Of a stretch of DNA of 64,000 nt, positions 1 through 12,363 are shown in pieces. The stretch spans positions 205,051,375-205,115,374 of the forward strand of contig JBOZIK010000001.1 of the NCBI GenBank assembly GCA_051453625.1. The letters run 5' to 3'. Each line of letters opens with the position of its first letter. Within the stretch, counting starts at the first letter, position 1. The position numbers were made by a program, and so were the translations under genes. The notes beneath the pieces were generated by a model. That model saw only the letters and a list, made by a program, of their open reading frames with translations, was not told where the DNA came from and did not search any database. This DNA is from Welwitschia mirabilis (lineage: Eukaryota; Gnetophyta; Gnetopsida; Welwitschiales).

Positions 1-94
1 CACCAAAACCTGAATAATTACCCTGCAGAATTACTCAAAACACACCATCAAATTTCCACAAATTGGCATCGCAACACACTATGAAAAGCAGGCA
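1..94. other. Left flank of Element 1
   Basis: These bases lie outside the 5' LTR, because the similarity to the 3' LTR at 19101 starts at about 95. There is no coding signal and no identifiable repeat. The five bases before the LTR (AGGCA) do not match the bases after the 3' LTR (TGTAG), so no target-site duplication supports the outer borders. Confidence 0.5.
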
Positions 95-670
95 TGGTTA
101 GTATCTCCAAAATTCCAGTATTACCTATAAAATAAAGCATATATTGCTATTAGTAATATTTTGTATGTCATTAAATGTCATCCTAATAGATAGTTAAGAA
201 ACCAAATTAATGATTACTATATCTATATTTACATATGGAAAATTAGTATAGACTTAATATTGCTTGCAAAAGTAACATTTAACTTTTAACTTACTCTTGT
301 TTATGTAATTGACCATAAATCAGGATATATGTAACAATACTTATAAATAAGTGTTGTATCAATAATTGATGTAGATCTTCATATGTTTTTTGTCTTTTCC
401 CCCAAGAATGTATGATATGTACATAGTAAATGATCATCAATATTCAAACTAAATAGTTTAAGTAATCTTATTAAGAGCTGATCTTGATAATGATTTTTGA
501 ACTAAACAAGTTGATCATTTCATTATCTTTGTAAATTCTTTAATAAACTACTAGTTGATGAAATAAATAGTTTAAGCTTATTTAGGTCAAGAGTATCATA
601 TCTTTCTACATTTTTCTAGCATTATTTTTTAATAATGTTAGTTATTTTCTATAAATATAAATTTTTATTA
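95..670 (+). repeat. 5' LTR of Element 1
   Basis: This stretch aligns along its length with 19101-19659 and, inverted, with 30623-31169. The start is set at TGGTTAGTATCTCC, which matches TGATCAATATCTCT of the 3' LTR. The end is set at TTTTTATTA, matching CTTTTATCA in the other two LTRs (terminal CA decayed to TA here). Length is about 576 bp. I could not recognise a tRNA primer-binding site in the bases after 670. Confidence 0.8.
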
Positions 671-748
671 TTTTTGTACTAGAAGGAGGATCTCCTAAAG
701 TTAATTAACAATGATAAGGTTTATGATACAAAAATATAATCAAGAAAA

Positions 749-2530
749 ATGGAGAATGAAACAGGTAGGTTTATTAAAAATCTTGAGAAATATAATGTAG
801 ATGAATAAAAAGGAAGTAAAATTAAAATAGAAATAGAAGAAGAAGAATTTAATAGGGATGAAATTATTGTAAGATAGATTATGAAATAACAAATTTGTCT
901 TTAAATTATGAATGAAACAGAACAAATGTTGGATTATCCTCTAAAGACACTACTTATTCAAGGAGAATCTTCTGAAATAACTAAGACTCATAAGGTTAGG
1001 AAAAAGATTATAGCAAGATGCTATGCAAAAAATGGTGAAGACTATAGAACCCTAAATTATGATATCCATTGTTTAGAAGACTTAAGTCCCATTAGTCCAA
1101 ATGCTTTAGAATACCTCCCCGCTCCCCCCTTCCCCCTAAATAAAAAGTGAGAAATTCAAATGCTATGCCCATACTCACCTTTAAAGGTAGAATGTGAAAA
1201 GAGATTTTACTTCATCTAAGTGAAAATTACTTGGATTTAGAATCTAAATATTTAAGGTATCTTCCTTTATCTTTAAAAGGGAAAGCCTAGATATGGTATC
1301 ATAGGAATTATAATGATGCCTTCTATTCCTAGGAAATTCTTAAGAATGCTTTGTTAGATAAGTTTCAACTCATGAGGATAGTGAAAGATATAAGAGAATA
1401 AATTTTAAATATTAAATAAAAATATAATAAAAGGTTTAGTGAGTTTATATATTGATACAAAATATTATTGACTAAGTGCCCTAATCATGGAATTTCAGCT
1501 AGAGAAAGAGTAAGGGTTTTACATAGAGGACTAAAAAGTGAGATCTTAAAAGAACTAGATTTATTATGCAGATGAAGTATTAAAACTAAAAACCTATGGG
1601 GGAAAAAAGCTAATAAATGAAGTCTCCACTCTAGAATCAGGTGAAAGTATGTATAGCTTAAAACATATTAGTTATATGAAAGAAGTTACTCAAAAAGTAA
1701 TTGATAGCATAGCAGAAAATTTTGATTAATTAACCATACAACACTTTAATAAAAAAGAGAGACCTATGTAAGAACACTGTGAAGAAGATAATCATGAAGG
1801 AATAAAATGTCTATGGATGTAGGTATTTTTTTATTAGTTAGATATAAAATGATTAGATTTACATGCAAGTAGTTAACATTAGATGAAAAAAAAAGAGAAA
1901 TCCCTACTTTTATTAAAATAGAAAATTAAAAAATAAATTAGAAAAACATTTACAAAATTATATTAAATCTAGAAGATAAGAATAATATGATAATTATAGA
2001 AATTGAAGAAATGAAGATTGCAAGGATAATAAAGAAAAATAAGACATAGAAAAATAGGAAGGAAAAATTCCTGCTCAACCTCAACCAAATCCTAAGAAAG
2101 AAACAAGTAAAAATATGACCTCTATATCTGTAAAACTAGAGGTAATAGATAGAGAACAAAAGAAAATAAAGGGATTCAGTAGTTCTTTAATAGATGAAAA
2201 AACTAATATTAAGAAAGAAACAATAATGAATAGATCATCAAAATTATTATTTTTCTCAATGAAAAGCAAATAAATAGAACATGCCAAGGTTGAAAATGAT
2301 CTAGAACACTTAATAAAATCCTTAGACAATACCACAATGGTACCACCTATTTTAAATTTATTAAAAAATGTACCTATGTATTGGAAACAAATGAAAAGCA
2401 TGTGCTCCAAACAGAAAGATAAAAAGAATAATAAGGAATAAAAATATGTGGAAATGATTAAAAAGAATCAAGTTTCTTAGACTTCTACTTAATTTCTTAA
2501 AAAAAAAAATATGAAAAGCACTGTAATTTT
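749..2530 (+). pseudogene. gag: gag of Element 1 (degenerate)
   Basis: This is the capsid/nucleocapsid gene of Element 1. The chosen start, ATG at 749, opens an acidic N-terminus that stays in frame, with several stops, into the clearest open part at 908-1150. The central capsid-like part (about 1160-1640) matches, base by base, the split gag of Element 2 at 58466-58840 and 41700-41800. A decayed zinc knuckle lies at 1775-1810, where the order Cys-x4-His-x4-Cys is visible with the first Cys replaced by His or lost. Downstream (2060-2530) the frame is Lys-rich. Stops such as TAG and TAA fall where Trp or Gln would be expected. A C-rich run at 1115-1135 is unusual here and absent from Element 2. 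No functional Gag could be made. Confidence 0.7.
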
Positions 2531-2539
2531 AGAAACCCC

Positions 2540-2960
2540 ATGATTGATATCAGAGTTGATGGAAAGTTAAACATGGAAGCTTTAGTTAATCTTAGAGAAA
2601 GTATTAATATGGCTTATGAAACCTATGAAGTGCTAGGAAAATAAAAATTAACACCTTATCATGGGAAATCATATTTAGTAGATATATTAGTAATGAGCCT
2701 AGAGGAATTTTTGAAAGATGTGTTCATTAAACTCTAAGGGTTCATTTATTTAATAAATTCCTTAGATATGAAAATCCAAGAAGATATCCATGCAGTGATG
2801 TTAGCAAGACTATAGATAGTCATTGCAAATGATACAATTTATTTTAGAAAATATGTAATGGAGATTAGCCTAAAGGATCTTAAGAAAGTAATTAAATTAT
2901 CTGATGCAACAGTATTAGAGGAAACAAGACATAACACAAAAGTAAGAATGAATTCTATTC
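2540..2960 (+). pseudogene. Aspartic protease and linker of Element 1 (degenerate)
   Basis: This is the retrotransposon protease, which would process the Gag-Pol polyprotein. The active-site neighbourhood reads LVNLRESINM, where plant OTA elements have a D-(T/L)-G-A-S core. The catalytic Asp is Asn and the Gly is Arg, so it cannot be active. Downstream residues (about 2770-2960, with VMEISLKDLKKVIKLS) match the Element 2 linker at 40105-40310 (VMEINLRDLKKEIKLS), which places the segment securely. It lies between the gag knuckle and RT, as in all Ty3/Gypsy elements. Multiple stops interrupt it. Confidence 0.65.
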
Positions 2961-3289
2961 TAACCTAGAAAGTTAATATGATTTAAAATAGCAAAATGAA
3001 GAAAACTATGGATAATAAAGTTTAACAACTCAAGAGATAGAAAAATCCACACTTAAGTATCGATTATAGTATGTTAAAGTTTTAGAAAAAAAAACCCTTA
3101 TCATCAATAATAAATTAACTCATTCTTAGAAAAGGAAACTCAAATATTTAGGGATATGTTAGCATAGGATTTATCTAGATTCTTTTATTAAATCTAATAA
3201 ATAATCTAAAAGGAGATGCAATCCACATATGCAAGAAATAATTAAGTGAGAAATTTTTAAACTTGTAGATGTAGAATTCATTTATTATA

Positions 3290-3960
3290 TATTAGATTTA
3301 CAATGAGTTAGTCTTATTACTATAGTCCTAAATGAAGAAAAGAAAGGGAAAGTATGCATAGATTTATGAATGTTGAATACAACAACATATAAAGAGCACT
3401 TTCCTTTACCATTTGTAGATTAAGTCTTAGCAAAAATATCTATGCATCAATATTATATCTTTTCTGATGGTGATAATGGATATAATCAACTTCTTATAAC
3501 CTTAGAAGATCAAGCTAAAATAATTTTTCTTTATTATTCGGATACTTATTCTTATAAAGTATTACCATTTTGTTCATGAAATACCCCTTATAATTTTCAA
3601 ATATTAGTGAACAACATTTTAGGATATGATAATAAGATTATTTGAATTATTTTTGGAGTAATTTTTAACTTTTAAAAACAAATTTGAGGACTCACTTAAT
3701 AGGTTGGAATGAGTCTTAAAAAGGTACGAGGGAAAATTTCAAATCTAAGCTAGTTCACAAGTAGTCTTATGGTAATAGAAGGAATAGTTTTAGAATATAA
3801 AATATCTCAAAAAATAATTAAAATAGATGAGTTAAGATTTAAAGTTAGAAAAAACATATTAGGCCCAACTAAACTAAAAGATTTAAGATCTTTCTTAGGA
3901 CATAAGGATATTATCAAAGATTTATAACTAATTTTAGTAAAATCACTCAACCACTTAGTC
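3290..3960 (+). pseudogene. Reverse transcriptase of Element 1 (degenerate)
   Basis: This is the RNA-dependent DNA polymerase of the element. Recognisable blocks are VCID (3352-3363), then KEHFPLPFVD with a stop where Gln is expected, then FSDGDNGYNQL at about 3460-3490, which is the D-G-x-S-G-Y-N-Q block of Gypsy RTs with its Asp kept. YKVLPF (3558) and a FQ...NNIL block follow. The YxDD region near 3640-3700 is unrecognisable after frameshifts. A block at 3840-3960 (LGPTKLKDLRSFLGH and the region after it) is the usual RT/RNase H connection. The copy is dead. Element 2 (39000-39990, minus strand) aligns throughout. Confidence 0.8.
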
Positions 3961-4059
3961 ATATTTTATAGGAACATGTGAATTTAAAAAATGTTAGAGT
4001 GTCTTGTAAACCTTAAAAGATAAACTACTATTACCACCTATTTTACAATAACCTACTTG

Positions 4060-4440
4060 GATAAAAAATTTCATATTATGACGAATGCATCTAATCATGC
4101 TATGGGAGTTTTATTAAGATAAAAAATGATGTAAACAAATCCTATGACATTAATGATATTAGTAGAAGTTTTAAAACAATTCAAAAAAATTATATAGTAA
4201 CTAAAAAAGAATTATTAACAATTGTAATAATACTAGAAAAATTTAGAAACTATATCTTAGGATATGAAGTGAAAGTTCACACTAATCATAGTGTAATTAA
4301 ATTCTTAAAGAATTAAAAGAAGCCAATTCAAGAATTATGAGGTGGATACTATTAACAAAAGAATCTAATCTAAAAATTATTAATAGAAAAGGAATAAAGA
4401 ATGTAGTAGCAGATCACCTCTCTAGACTAGAATTTCCTGA
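4060..4440 (+). pseudogene. RNase H of Element 1 (degenerate)
   Basis: This is the ribonuclease H that removes the RNA template. Visible blocks are FHIMTNASNHAMGVLL (4069-4116), KELLTIVIILEKFRNYILGYEVKVHTN (about 4206-4286) and VADHLSRLE (about 4408-4434), the last being typical of the end of this domain. Two positions that are normally acidic, the Asp of the T-D-A-S motif and the Asp of the T-D-H motif, are both Asn here. Element 2 shares the first change (MTNAST at 38882-38899) but keeps Asp at the second (IDHSAIRFL). Shared and private changes can therefore be told apart. Confidence 0.75.
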
Positions 4441-4489
4441 TGAAGAGCAAATAGATGTAAGAAATTAATTTTCAAATGGACACTCTTTC

Positions 4490-5760
4490 ACATCCAAAAA
4501 AATCCTTGATATGATGACATAACTAATTTTAGTCTAAGTGAAAGATTACCATTTTTTATGAATTACTATACAAGGAAAAGGTTGTTGAGGGAGTGTAGAG
4601 GTTACATATGACATGATAAGATGTTCTTTCAAAAATGTAAAGTTCTAATACATATATTAAAAAAACTATAGAAAGAAATTTTGAAAGAGGCTCATAAAGG
4701 AGAAGGTAGAGAACATTATGGAGTAAGGACAATGGGGATAAAATTCCTTCATATGAGATACTGCTGACTAATAATTTTCAAAAATTTAAATACTTATGTC
4801 CAAAGTTGTGATAAATATTTAAAAAAAGGGAAATTTACCCAAATTAGAAATACCTCAATAGCCAATATAGTCAGTTAAATCCTTTGATGTATAGAAAATG
4901 TATTTTATTGGTTCTCTTAATCTCCCTTCCTTTGAGAAAAGATACATTTTGGTCCATGTTGATTATCTCACTAGGTGTACTAAGGCTAAGGTTGTGTCCC
5001 ATTGTTTCTTGTAAGTGTAGACATATTTATTCTTAATAATATTATCTATAGGTTTGAATCTTCTCAAATCCTTATCTATAATAGAGAAAATTATTTTACT
5101 AGTAAAGTTTTTAAAAAGTTGTTACTTAAGTATAGAATCCATCATAAACTTTATACTACATATTGCCCTAAATCCAATGGTCAAGTTGAAGTAACTAATA
5201 AAGAAATAAACCAAATTTTAACAAAAATCATAGACATAAAGAAAATAGATTAAGCTAAAAAATTAAACAAGGCTTTATAAGATTATAGAATAACTAAGTG
5301 ACATAGAATCTGATTAACANNNNNNNNNNNNNNNNNNTATGAGTTAATTTATAGTAAAAATGCTTTTTTTCTAATTAAATTTAAAAGTAAAAATTTTAAA
5401 TTTGATAAAAACTTAAAATGTAGTATGAGTGAAGCTTAGTAAGAAGGGATAGAAAAGTTGAATGTTTTAGATGAAAATAGAAGAAAAGCAATTCTATAAA
5501 AAGAACTTATACAAGAAAAAACAAAGCATATCATGATAATAAAATAAGGAAAATGAATTTCCAATAAGAAGAGTTAGTGCTAATTTATGACATCAAAAAG
5601 ATTCATTTAAAGTAAAATTATAAACAAAATTAACTTGAACCTTATAAAATAAAAAAGATTTTAGAAAATGGAGCTATTAAAATATATAAACTTAATGAAA
5701 TGCTAGTAAGTTAATGGGCAAGGAATAAGAAATATTCTGATTGTAATTTTTTATTACATT
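4490..5760 (+). pseudogene. Integrase of Element 1 (degenerate)
   Basis: This enzyme would insert the cDNA. The N-terminal His2Cys2 region is seen at about 4680-4830 (HKGEGREHYG, then VQSCDKYL, with the last Cys changed to Tyr). The core runs from about 4890 to 5420. The second acidic motif appears as YNRENYFTSKVF (about 5080), where D-N-G is expected. The third part, SNGQVEVTNKEINQIL (about 5170-5220), is well kept and gives the longest clean reading frame here (5002-5253). An 18-base gap (5320-5337) interrupts it. The C-terminus reads LNVLDENRRKAIL and further to GAIKIYKLNEMLVS near 5700, like Tat/Athila integrases. No chromodomain is seen. Confidence 0.8.
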
Positions 5761-6879
5761 ACTTAAGAAATCCTTATATTGTTAAGAGTATACTTTAACT
5801 CTACCTAGAATATGAAGCTTAAAATAAAGTAGGTTATGATCATTTTGTAAGTTGGCTTTTTTTACTTTTTTAATAAGAGAGAGTGGGTAGGTAATTTTGT
5901 GCCACATAAATGCCTAGTGACACCTGGGCTTATGGAATCTATTCCACTCGTATTTCCCTGTCACTATTTAGGTTTGAACATTGGACCTCTGGGTACATGT
6001 GTTTATGATCTTACCACTCTAGTAAGTAGTCATTGACTTTATAAGGTTAATTTAATCTATCACAATGTTAAGATATTCAACATGGATTTAGATGACTCTA
6101 AAATAAGAAGCTAACTTGGTAAGACTTCAATAAGAGGTGTGCATAATGCTAAACAAGAGATTTAAGAAGCATATTTCATTACAAGATAAATATAGATATT
6201 AAAAATTAAATAAACCATAATGTTCTACTATAAGTGCACTTGAAAAAATATTCCTAAGAGAGTCCTTTGGCAGTGTAATATGGTAGTTATGAAAATTTAA
6301 CTAAAGGATTAGTTAACCATGATTTGGATTGGAAATCTTATGGGTCCTTACTTCTCTAATAGTAGTTGCAATCTTCTTATTATGATTAAATTATGATAAT
6401 GAAAAGTTAAGAAGTAGTTATACCCCAAGAGTCACCTAAAATTCAGCTAACCATCAAAATTAAAATTATATGTTATAATTAAAATAAGTGTTATTAAATA
6501 AAAATATTATAGCATGTGATGAAATGTAAAGTTAACACCTCTAAGTTAAAAATTATGCTTAACCATTAAATTTTGTTTATAATAAAATAAGGGTTTCTTT
6601 ATTTTATAATCATTTAGATAAATTTTAATAGCTTATTTTGTAGAAAATAAATTTTCTTCAAGGAATGATCATGTAAGAGTAGCTTTAGAATAACCTAATT
6701 AAAAAAATCATATATAAGAATCATAGTAAGATATTTAGTTCAATGAAATAATTATTACATCATCATTAATAAAAGCATTCGAAACCATAATAGAAATTAT
6801 TATTTAGCTTGCAAAGAACCTATAAAAAGTAGGAAGACCAAGCAGTAATAATGATCTACTTCTTAAAATGTCTTAAGAA
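5761..6879. other. Non-coding stretch after integrase, Element 1
   Basis: No conserved reading frame is seen on either strand. The stretch from about 5880 to 6010 is less AT-rich than its surroundings (GTGCCACATAAATGCC and neighbours). I could not align this part convincingly with the corresponding 36500-37450 of Element 2, and a small foreign insertion is possible. Confidence 0.4.
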
Positions 6880-7507
6880 TTTAGTCATATCATTAGAACA
6901 TCTAGTCTTAGAAGATTATTTAGGACTTTTAGAGGGAGAAATATGTGCATATCACTTAATGTTCATACAAACATATATATCTCTTGGGATATGCTTACTA
7001 AAAATTCTTGTAGGAGCTAGTATTCCATGTTGAATTCTCTATATTTTTCCTATCAACACTTGGGGTATCTCAATTAAGTGTAAGGTTAGTATCCTAAAAT
7101 TGATCAACCTAATTCTATAATTCTTGAATCTATCTAGCTAAATTGCCTAAGGAAAAGTCATAAACTGAGTTTGCTTGATTTAACTACTGATGAAGCTCTT
7201 ATGTCCACACCCTTAAATATTAAACCATTAAGTGATGAATCATGGAATTAAATCTTAGAGGAATGGTCCCATTCTTAAATCTATCTTCATCAACTTCCTA
7301 GAGTATCCAAGATCATAGAAGTGGACTTGTAATAAGTATACAAAAAGGAGTTAATCTTATTTTCATACCTAATTGGAATTTAGGGTGATAAAGCTTTGAC
7401 ATTCTAATACCCATGTCTATTTGAGTGGAAGCCAAATTAAAGAGATATCATTTGGATTTTCTCATGCCAAATGTAATAATGGGGGATTGAGAAGATGTAG
7501 ATGCCAT
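6880..7507 (-). pseudogene. Antisense ORF (aORF) of Element 1, family A
   Basis: Read on the minus strand, against gag-pol, this is a degenerate ORF starting at ATG 7507 (MASTSSQSP). It aligns over roughly 600 bases with 35928-36475, which is likewise antisense to the pol of Element 2. The best-kept part is about 7130-7300 (minus), which includes an IIHHL-like segment and a Gln/Leu-rich segment that could form a coiled coil. No known domain is recognised. Antisense ORFs between pol and the 3' LTR are known in some Tat-lineage plant elements (for example Grande and RIRE2); calling this one a relative is inference. Stops and frameshifts show it is dead here. Its protein role is unknown. Confidence 0.6.
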
Positions 7508-7509
7508 AA

Positions 7510-8999
7510 AGCCTTAACAAATTTAGTAAAGGATTCTTTGAAATAACTTGGAAAGAAATCTCTAAGACTCAGCATAATAGATGATACAATGATGAATAAA
7601 AGAAGATTAATGGAGAAGAAGATTGTTTGAATTCATTGATATGTGTCAAGTAATTAAGTAAATTTTTTTATATAAATTAGATACATATTTTAAGTCATAT
7701 TAGTAAGCTTAAAGTATAACCACAAATTGTCAAATTAAGGAAATTATTAAAAAATCCTAAAACTAATCAAGGCTCAACTTGAAGCCAAAACGTTAGTCAA
7801 TACCTAGTTATTTTAGAATCTCCTTAGATATATAAGGATAAAGATATTTTGGAGAACTATTAGATTATTCTACCCTTACAAATACTAGCTCTATTACATT
7901 CTTAAGTAAATATCAAATAATTAAGACTATGAAAGAGGTGAATTCCTAGTTTATTACTAAGGCTACAAACTAGTAGTAGAAATTCATCAATTTTAGTTCA
8001 TACCATTTAAGCAGTTTAACGCAAAAATCCTAAATTAGATCTAAGACTAACTAATACTAGCTTAAAGCTAAAACTTTAAACCAGAATTTAGGGAAGTCTA
8101 GTGAAACAGACGAAAAAATATTAATGAATTATTTAAACTATATCATCTACTTTAACAAGATTAAATGGGTTATTAACCTAAATTTATAACTTTGGATTAA
8201 CCTTTTTTTAACCTTAGTTCATGTTAATGTTGAAGGAGGGGATCACCTTCATAACAACCCTCATAAATTTAATTTTTAACTCCCCTTATGATCATTTTGT
8301 AACTCATTTTTCTTCCCTTAACTAAAATTGAATGGATGGATTTGAATGCCCTCATTAAGCACTCTCGAGTTCTTAATAACCTTATTTGAACCTTGTGTTA
8401 AACTTCTTAATGGATTCAAAGATCCCTATTAAGAACACTTAAGTTCTTTTATTCATGGTCCCCTTTTCTTCATAATTACTCTCATAAGTATAAGTTCTAC
8501 TACCATGTTGTTACTTTTCACCACACTACTTCTTGCCATGGATATATAATGAGAAAATTCAATTTAGTGAAAATACAAGTCTAATGCAAGGTTCTTTATC
8601 ATTTTAAAGTGGCAAAACAAGGTAATTCATTTTTATGCCATTTACCAACAAAGAATTTTACTCTACTTGTTGTGCATGATTCACCTTTTTGAAATAATAG
8701 CAACTTAAGTTTGCATGAAAGTCTTTAGTAATATACTTTATTTAGTATTTTTTTTAATGTGATGCATTCAAGAGTATAAAAATGTTTAATTATGGTAGGT
8801 CAATTTTATAAGTTTGAATTTTTCTTGATTTTTTCATGTATATTTAGTAGATAGTTACTTAGGATTTTAAATGACAATTTAGAATATAACTTTATTTAAC
8901 TTTTAAATTTTAACCTCTTATTAGACTACAAAATCATGTTATCCATAAACATTGAGAAGGTATTTTTAAACCCATGTGTAATAAGATTATTAAAATAAT
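7510..8999. other. Non-coding spacer between aORF and third ORF, Element 1
   Basis: No reading frame is supported. Parts align with the same spacer in Element 2: the stretch at 8330-8480, rich in TTAAGAAC-type words, matches 34750-34930 inverted. Copies of a short motif at about 7745-7800 and 8035-8090 resemble the repeated TTTTAACTTT motif of Element 2 (35020-35355). Confidence 0.5.
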
Positions 9000-9556
9000 A
9001 TGGTGGAAATGATTAACTATGAACAATGAATTTATCCTAAAAATAAATTTATAAATTTTATAAGAACATCGAATTCAATGACGAGAAGTGTTCATTAAGT
9101 GTTGAAAACCAGAAAATATCAATCTCATAAGAAGATATTAAATTATTACTAAATCTTCCAATAGGATAAAATCCATAGAAGACACACCTAAGAGAGAAGA
9201 TATAACATTGATCATGGAACTACTTGACAGAATTGTAGTATAAGAAATAGTACCTATCGATAAGAACTCATAATTAAAATTGTTCATTATTTTAAAAATA
9301 GTAGCAAGTAATTTGTTTCCCATTCGTCATAAGTAAAAAGGCATAACTTTATTAGGTTTATATATGATAGCAATCATTAAAAGTAATACAAATAAAAAAA
9401 ATGTCAACATTGTAGAAGGAATATTTTTGGAATTAATGAGACATGTTCCAAAAATGAGGAAATTTGAAACTAGATCTTTTGACATAGTTGGACTCGAATT
9501 AACATCTCTTATAGAAAATACTTTGAGAATAAAGGGAATCCCCATTAGAGAAAATA
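9000..9556 (+). pseudogene. Third ORF of Element 1, N-terminal part (possible Transposase_32-like domain)
   Basis: This is the first part of the sense ORF that precedes the 3' LTR. It aligns with 34010-33530 (minus) of Element 2, which reads more clearly: IYEFYKNLRFND, then KSIEDTSKKED. Here the same segment reads KSIEDTPKRED at about 9165-9200. The downstream part (9364-9556) is open and contains RHVPKMRKFETRSFDIVGLE. A short N-terminal EFYxxL motif followed by a small-domain pattern resembles the 'putative plant transposon protein' domain found in extra ORFs of plant Gypsy elements; this is inference from memory of the family. The ORF stops abruptly at about 9556 because of an insertion and resumes at 16667. 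Confidence 0.55.
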
Positions 9557-12345
9557 TGTAATACCTCTATTGTTATCACATGCTTGATTATGCATGTGGT
9601 TAGTTGATTTGTATTTGGAGTAGGTCATGATTAGTTGATTAATTAGTTAATTTAATTAAGATGTGTTAAGATAGTTAAAAAATTAAAGGGAGGTTAAATG
9701 TCATTAAAAATCATAATACATGATGAATGAATATTACTAAAATTAATTAAGTTATGTTTTGATTAAATATATTAGTGTTAATAAGTTAAACTAATGTTAT
9801 CATTATTTTAAAATCATAATTTATTAAGGAATATCCATTACCTTAGTAAGTATTAATGTTGGTTAGGACACATATGGCATATATGATTTAATGTAAATAA
9901 TCAAAATGAGGTTTATTAGAATATTTTATGAGGAATTTGTTAATAATAGATTATGTTTTTTATTATAAATAGTTTAGTTTATTAATTAAAAATATAATGG
10001 AGCAACTAAAATAAAATTCTCTAAATAAGTAAATGAATTACGTTTCAAATATGTCATTATGTTATATGTCAAGTTATATGATTCCATAAATATATTAGAT
10101 GAAAAATGTTAATGTAACTATTATGGTGGTACTTGAAATATGTTAATAAAGTGAGTGAAATTAGTGATTGATGAGGTATCATTAGAATATGAGATATACT
10201 AAAAGATAAAGATTATTGAAATCATTAATGATGTTAATGTTAATATTAGATGACAAATAATAATTAAATGGTAAATTAGATTAGATTAAAGATGAGGTGG
10301 CATAATTTCTTAGGTGTCACTGGTACATGATAAATGTTATATACTTATGTTAATATTAAATAATATTATTAATTAAAATAAGACAAATGTTGAAATGGAA
10401 TCATTTAAAAATAAAGATTATAAAAAGTGATTAATATTAATAAGGTAGCAATTAATAATTAATATAAAATGCCATATAAATATTAATGGAGTTGATTATG
10501 TTTTGATTATATATATTTGTATTAATTATTATATTATTAGTACTTATGTTAAGGATATACAATTTAATTATTATTAGGTTAACTAATAAATAATAAGTAA
10601 TTAAAATACAATAGAATTAGTTTAAAGTGAGATGCCATAAATATTAATTTAAGAAAATAATAATTTTAATAGATGATAATTATTAAATGGAGAATATGTT
10701 ATGTGTTAAATTCTAAGGTGAATTATAGTAAGGTCGTAGCATGTTATAGAAGGTGGTTGTATATTAAGAAGATGTCGAATGATAAAAGTGGTATAGCTTT
10801 GTGCATGATAATTCTATGCATAAAAACAAGTAGCATGCATGTCTAAAAATTAATCACGATTAAATCCAACCTTTGCTTTTTGGAAGAGATTTAGACCTTA
10901 CAATTGATGGTAATTGATGATTGATTATTTAGAGCAAGGGCAAAAAGAAAGACGTATGGTATTGTTGAAGCTTCATATGTATTCCATACCAATAAGATTT
11001 CTATGACCAAATTCTAGATAAGTTTCATTTCTTTCTACAACCTTTAAATTATTCCGTTCTTTTTGTGATTGAAATTAAAACCTTTACTTCTCTATTTTCT
11101 TGTCTTAGTTTAGATAAAATGTGTTTAATAGCATTTACACATTTACTTAAAGATATTTACCTTCCTTTAGGAATTTAATTTTATCTAGATTACTCTATCT
11201 TTACTAGCTTGCATTCTGTAACTCCTCTCCTATTTGAATATATTGTGTTCCTCTATTTACAAGCATTACTTTAGGCTTATATACTCCTTGTTATACCTCA
11301 TTTAATGTTAGAACATTCAAGTTTTGGTATTGTGGCTATACCTTCATATTAAGCACAAGAAAAAAATCCATCTATACATGAGGAAAGAATGAAAATTAAA
11401 TTCAGGAAATAAATAGACTTGCAAATTGAAATAGAACTCCTTCAGATTTAATTATTTAAGGAAAAAAATGGCTAAAATATAATTGTGTGTATCAAAGATA
11501 TTTCTTAGAAATTTGTGTAAAAATCCTTAAAAAGGATAAATGAAAAAGAAGTCTACATGGAATATGTGGTATTCCATAGTAACCAAAATTGATACAATAA
11601 AGTGCTACATCTGAATGAAATGTCACTAACATATATCTTATACAGAGTTGCAAATGTTATAGATTTCGGAATTTCAAAGTTCAATAACACATAAGTCTTT
11701 AATTTCCAGACAATTCATGACAAAATGTCTAAAAGGTTCATCTCATGATATTGAGTTATCTTATAAGGCTTGATTTGAATCCTAAGAGGAAAAAGAATAA
11801 TCAAATATGATCTAATCTGCCCAAAAGACAAAACTATCTTATAATTACAACACCAATTACTCATAAAATATATTAGAGATATTATAATAACAAAGAGATC
11901 CAACTTGCTCAAGATGACAGGATTTTCATGGTATAAATCAATAATAAAAATAGAACATAGAAATATGATAATTTTATTTTAGATAAAATAAATCAATAGG
12001 TAAATATATCACTTCCATGTAAAAGATAACATTTAAAACAAAAAAGATATCAACAAGTGTAAACAAATTAATAGATAAATTATTATATTATTTCTAAGGG
12101 GTTGTGCCACTGCTGAAGAAATCGAAGCAGTAAGAATAACATTATATACTGATAAATATTTAATCTCATTAAAGTTCTAAAATCTAAAATAATTTTCTTA
12201 TCTTGACAAATAAGAGAAGATTGAAAACTTGAAAATTTGAAGGAAATCCAAAGTGGCAACAACACTCTATTCTTCTATCGTCGTCAGTGTGTTGAATGTG
12301 AGAAGAGGTGGCATTGACTAAAGAAAACGATGCCATTATCAAAGC

Positions 12346-12363
12346 ATATATATATATATATAT
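12346..12363. repeat. (AT)9 microsatellite
   Basis: An uninterrupted AT dinucleotide run lies within the 9557-16666 insertion. There is no nearby gene. Confidence 0.9.

Noticed and set aside
749-5760. Repeat-induced point mutation of fungal type
   Set aside because: The stop pattern resembles RIP, but the elements are plant OTA-clade Gypsy elements. Methylation-linked deamination is the simpler explanation.
9557-10901. LTR ending at CCTTACA (10901) for the 7.1 kb insertion
   Set aside because: The start TGTAATACC and the length would fit a chromovirus LTR, but the following bases (TGATGGTAATTG) are not a convincing primer site and I found no second copy of this stretch.
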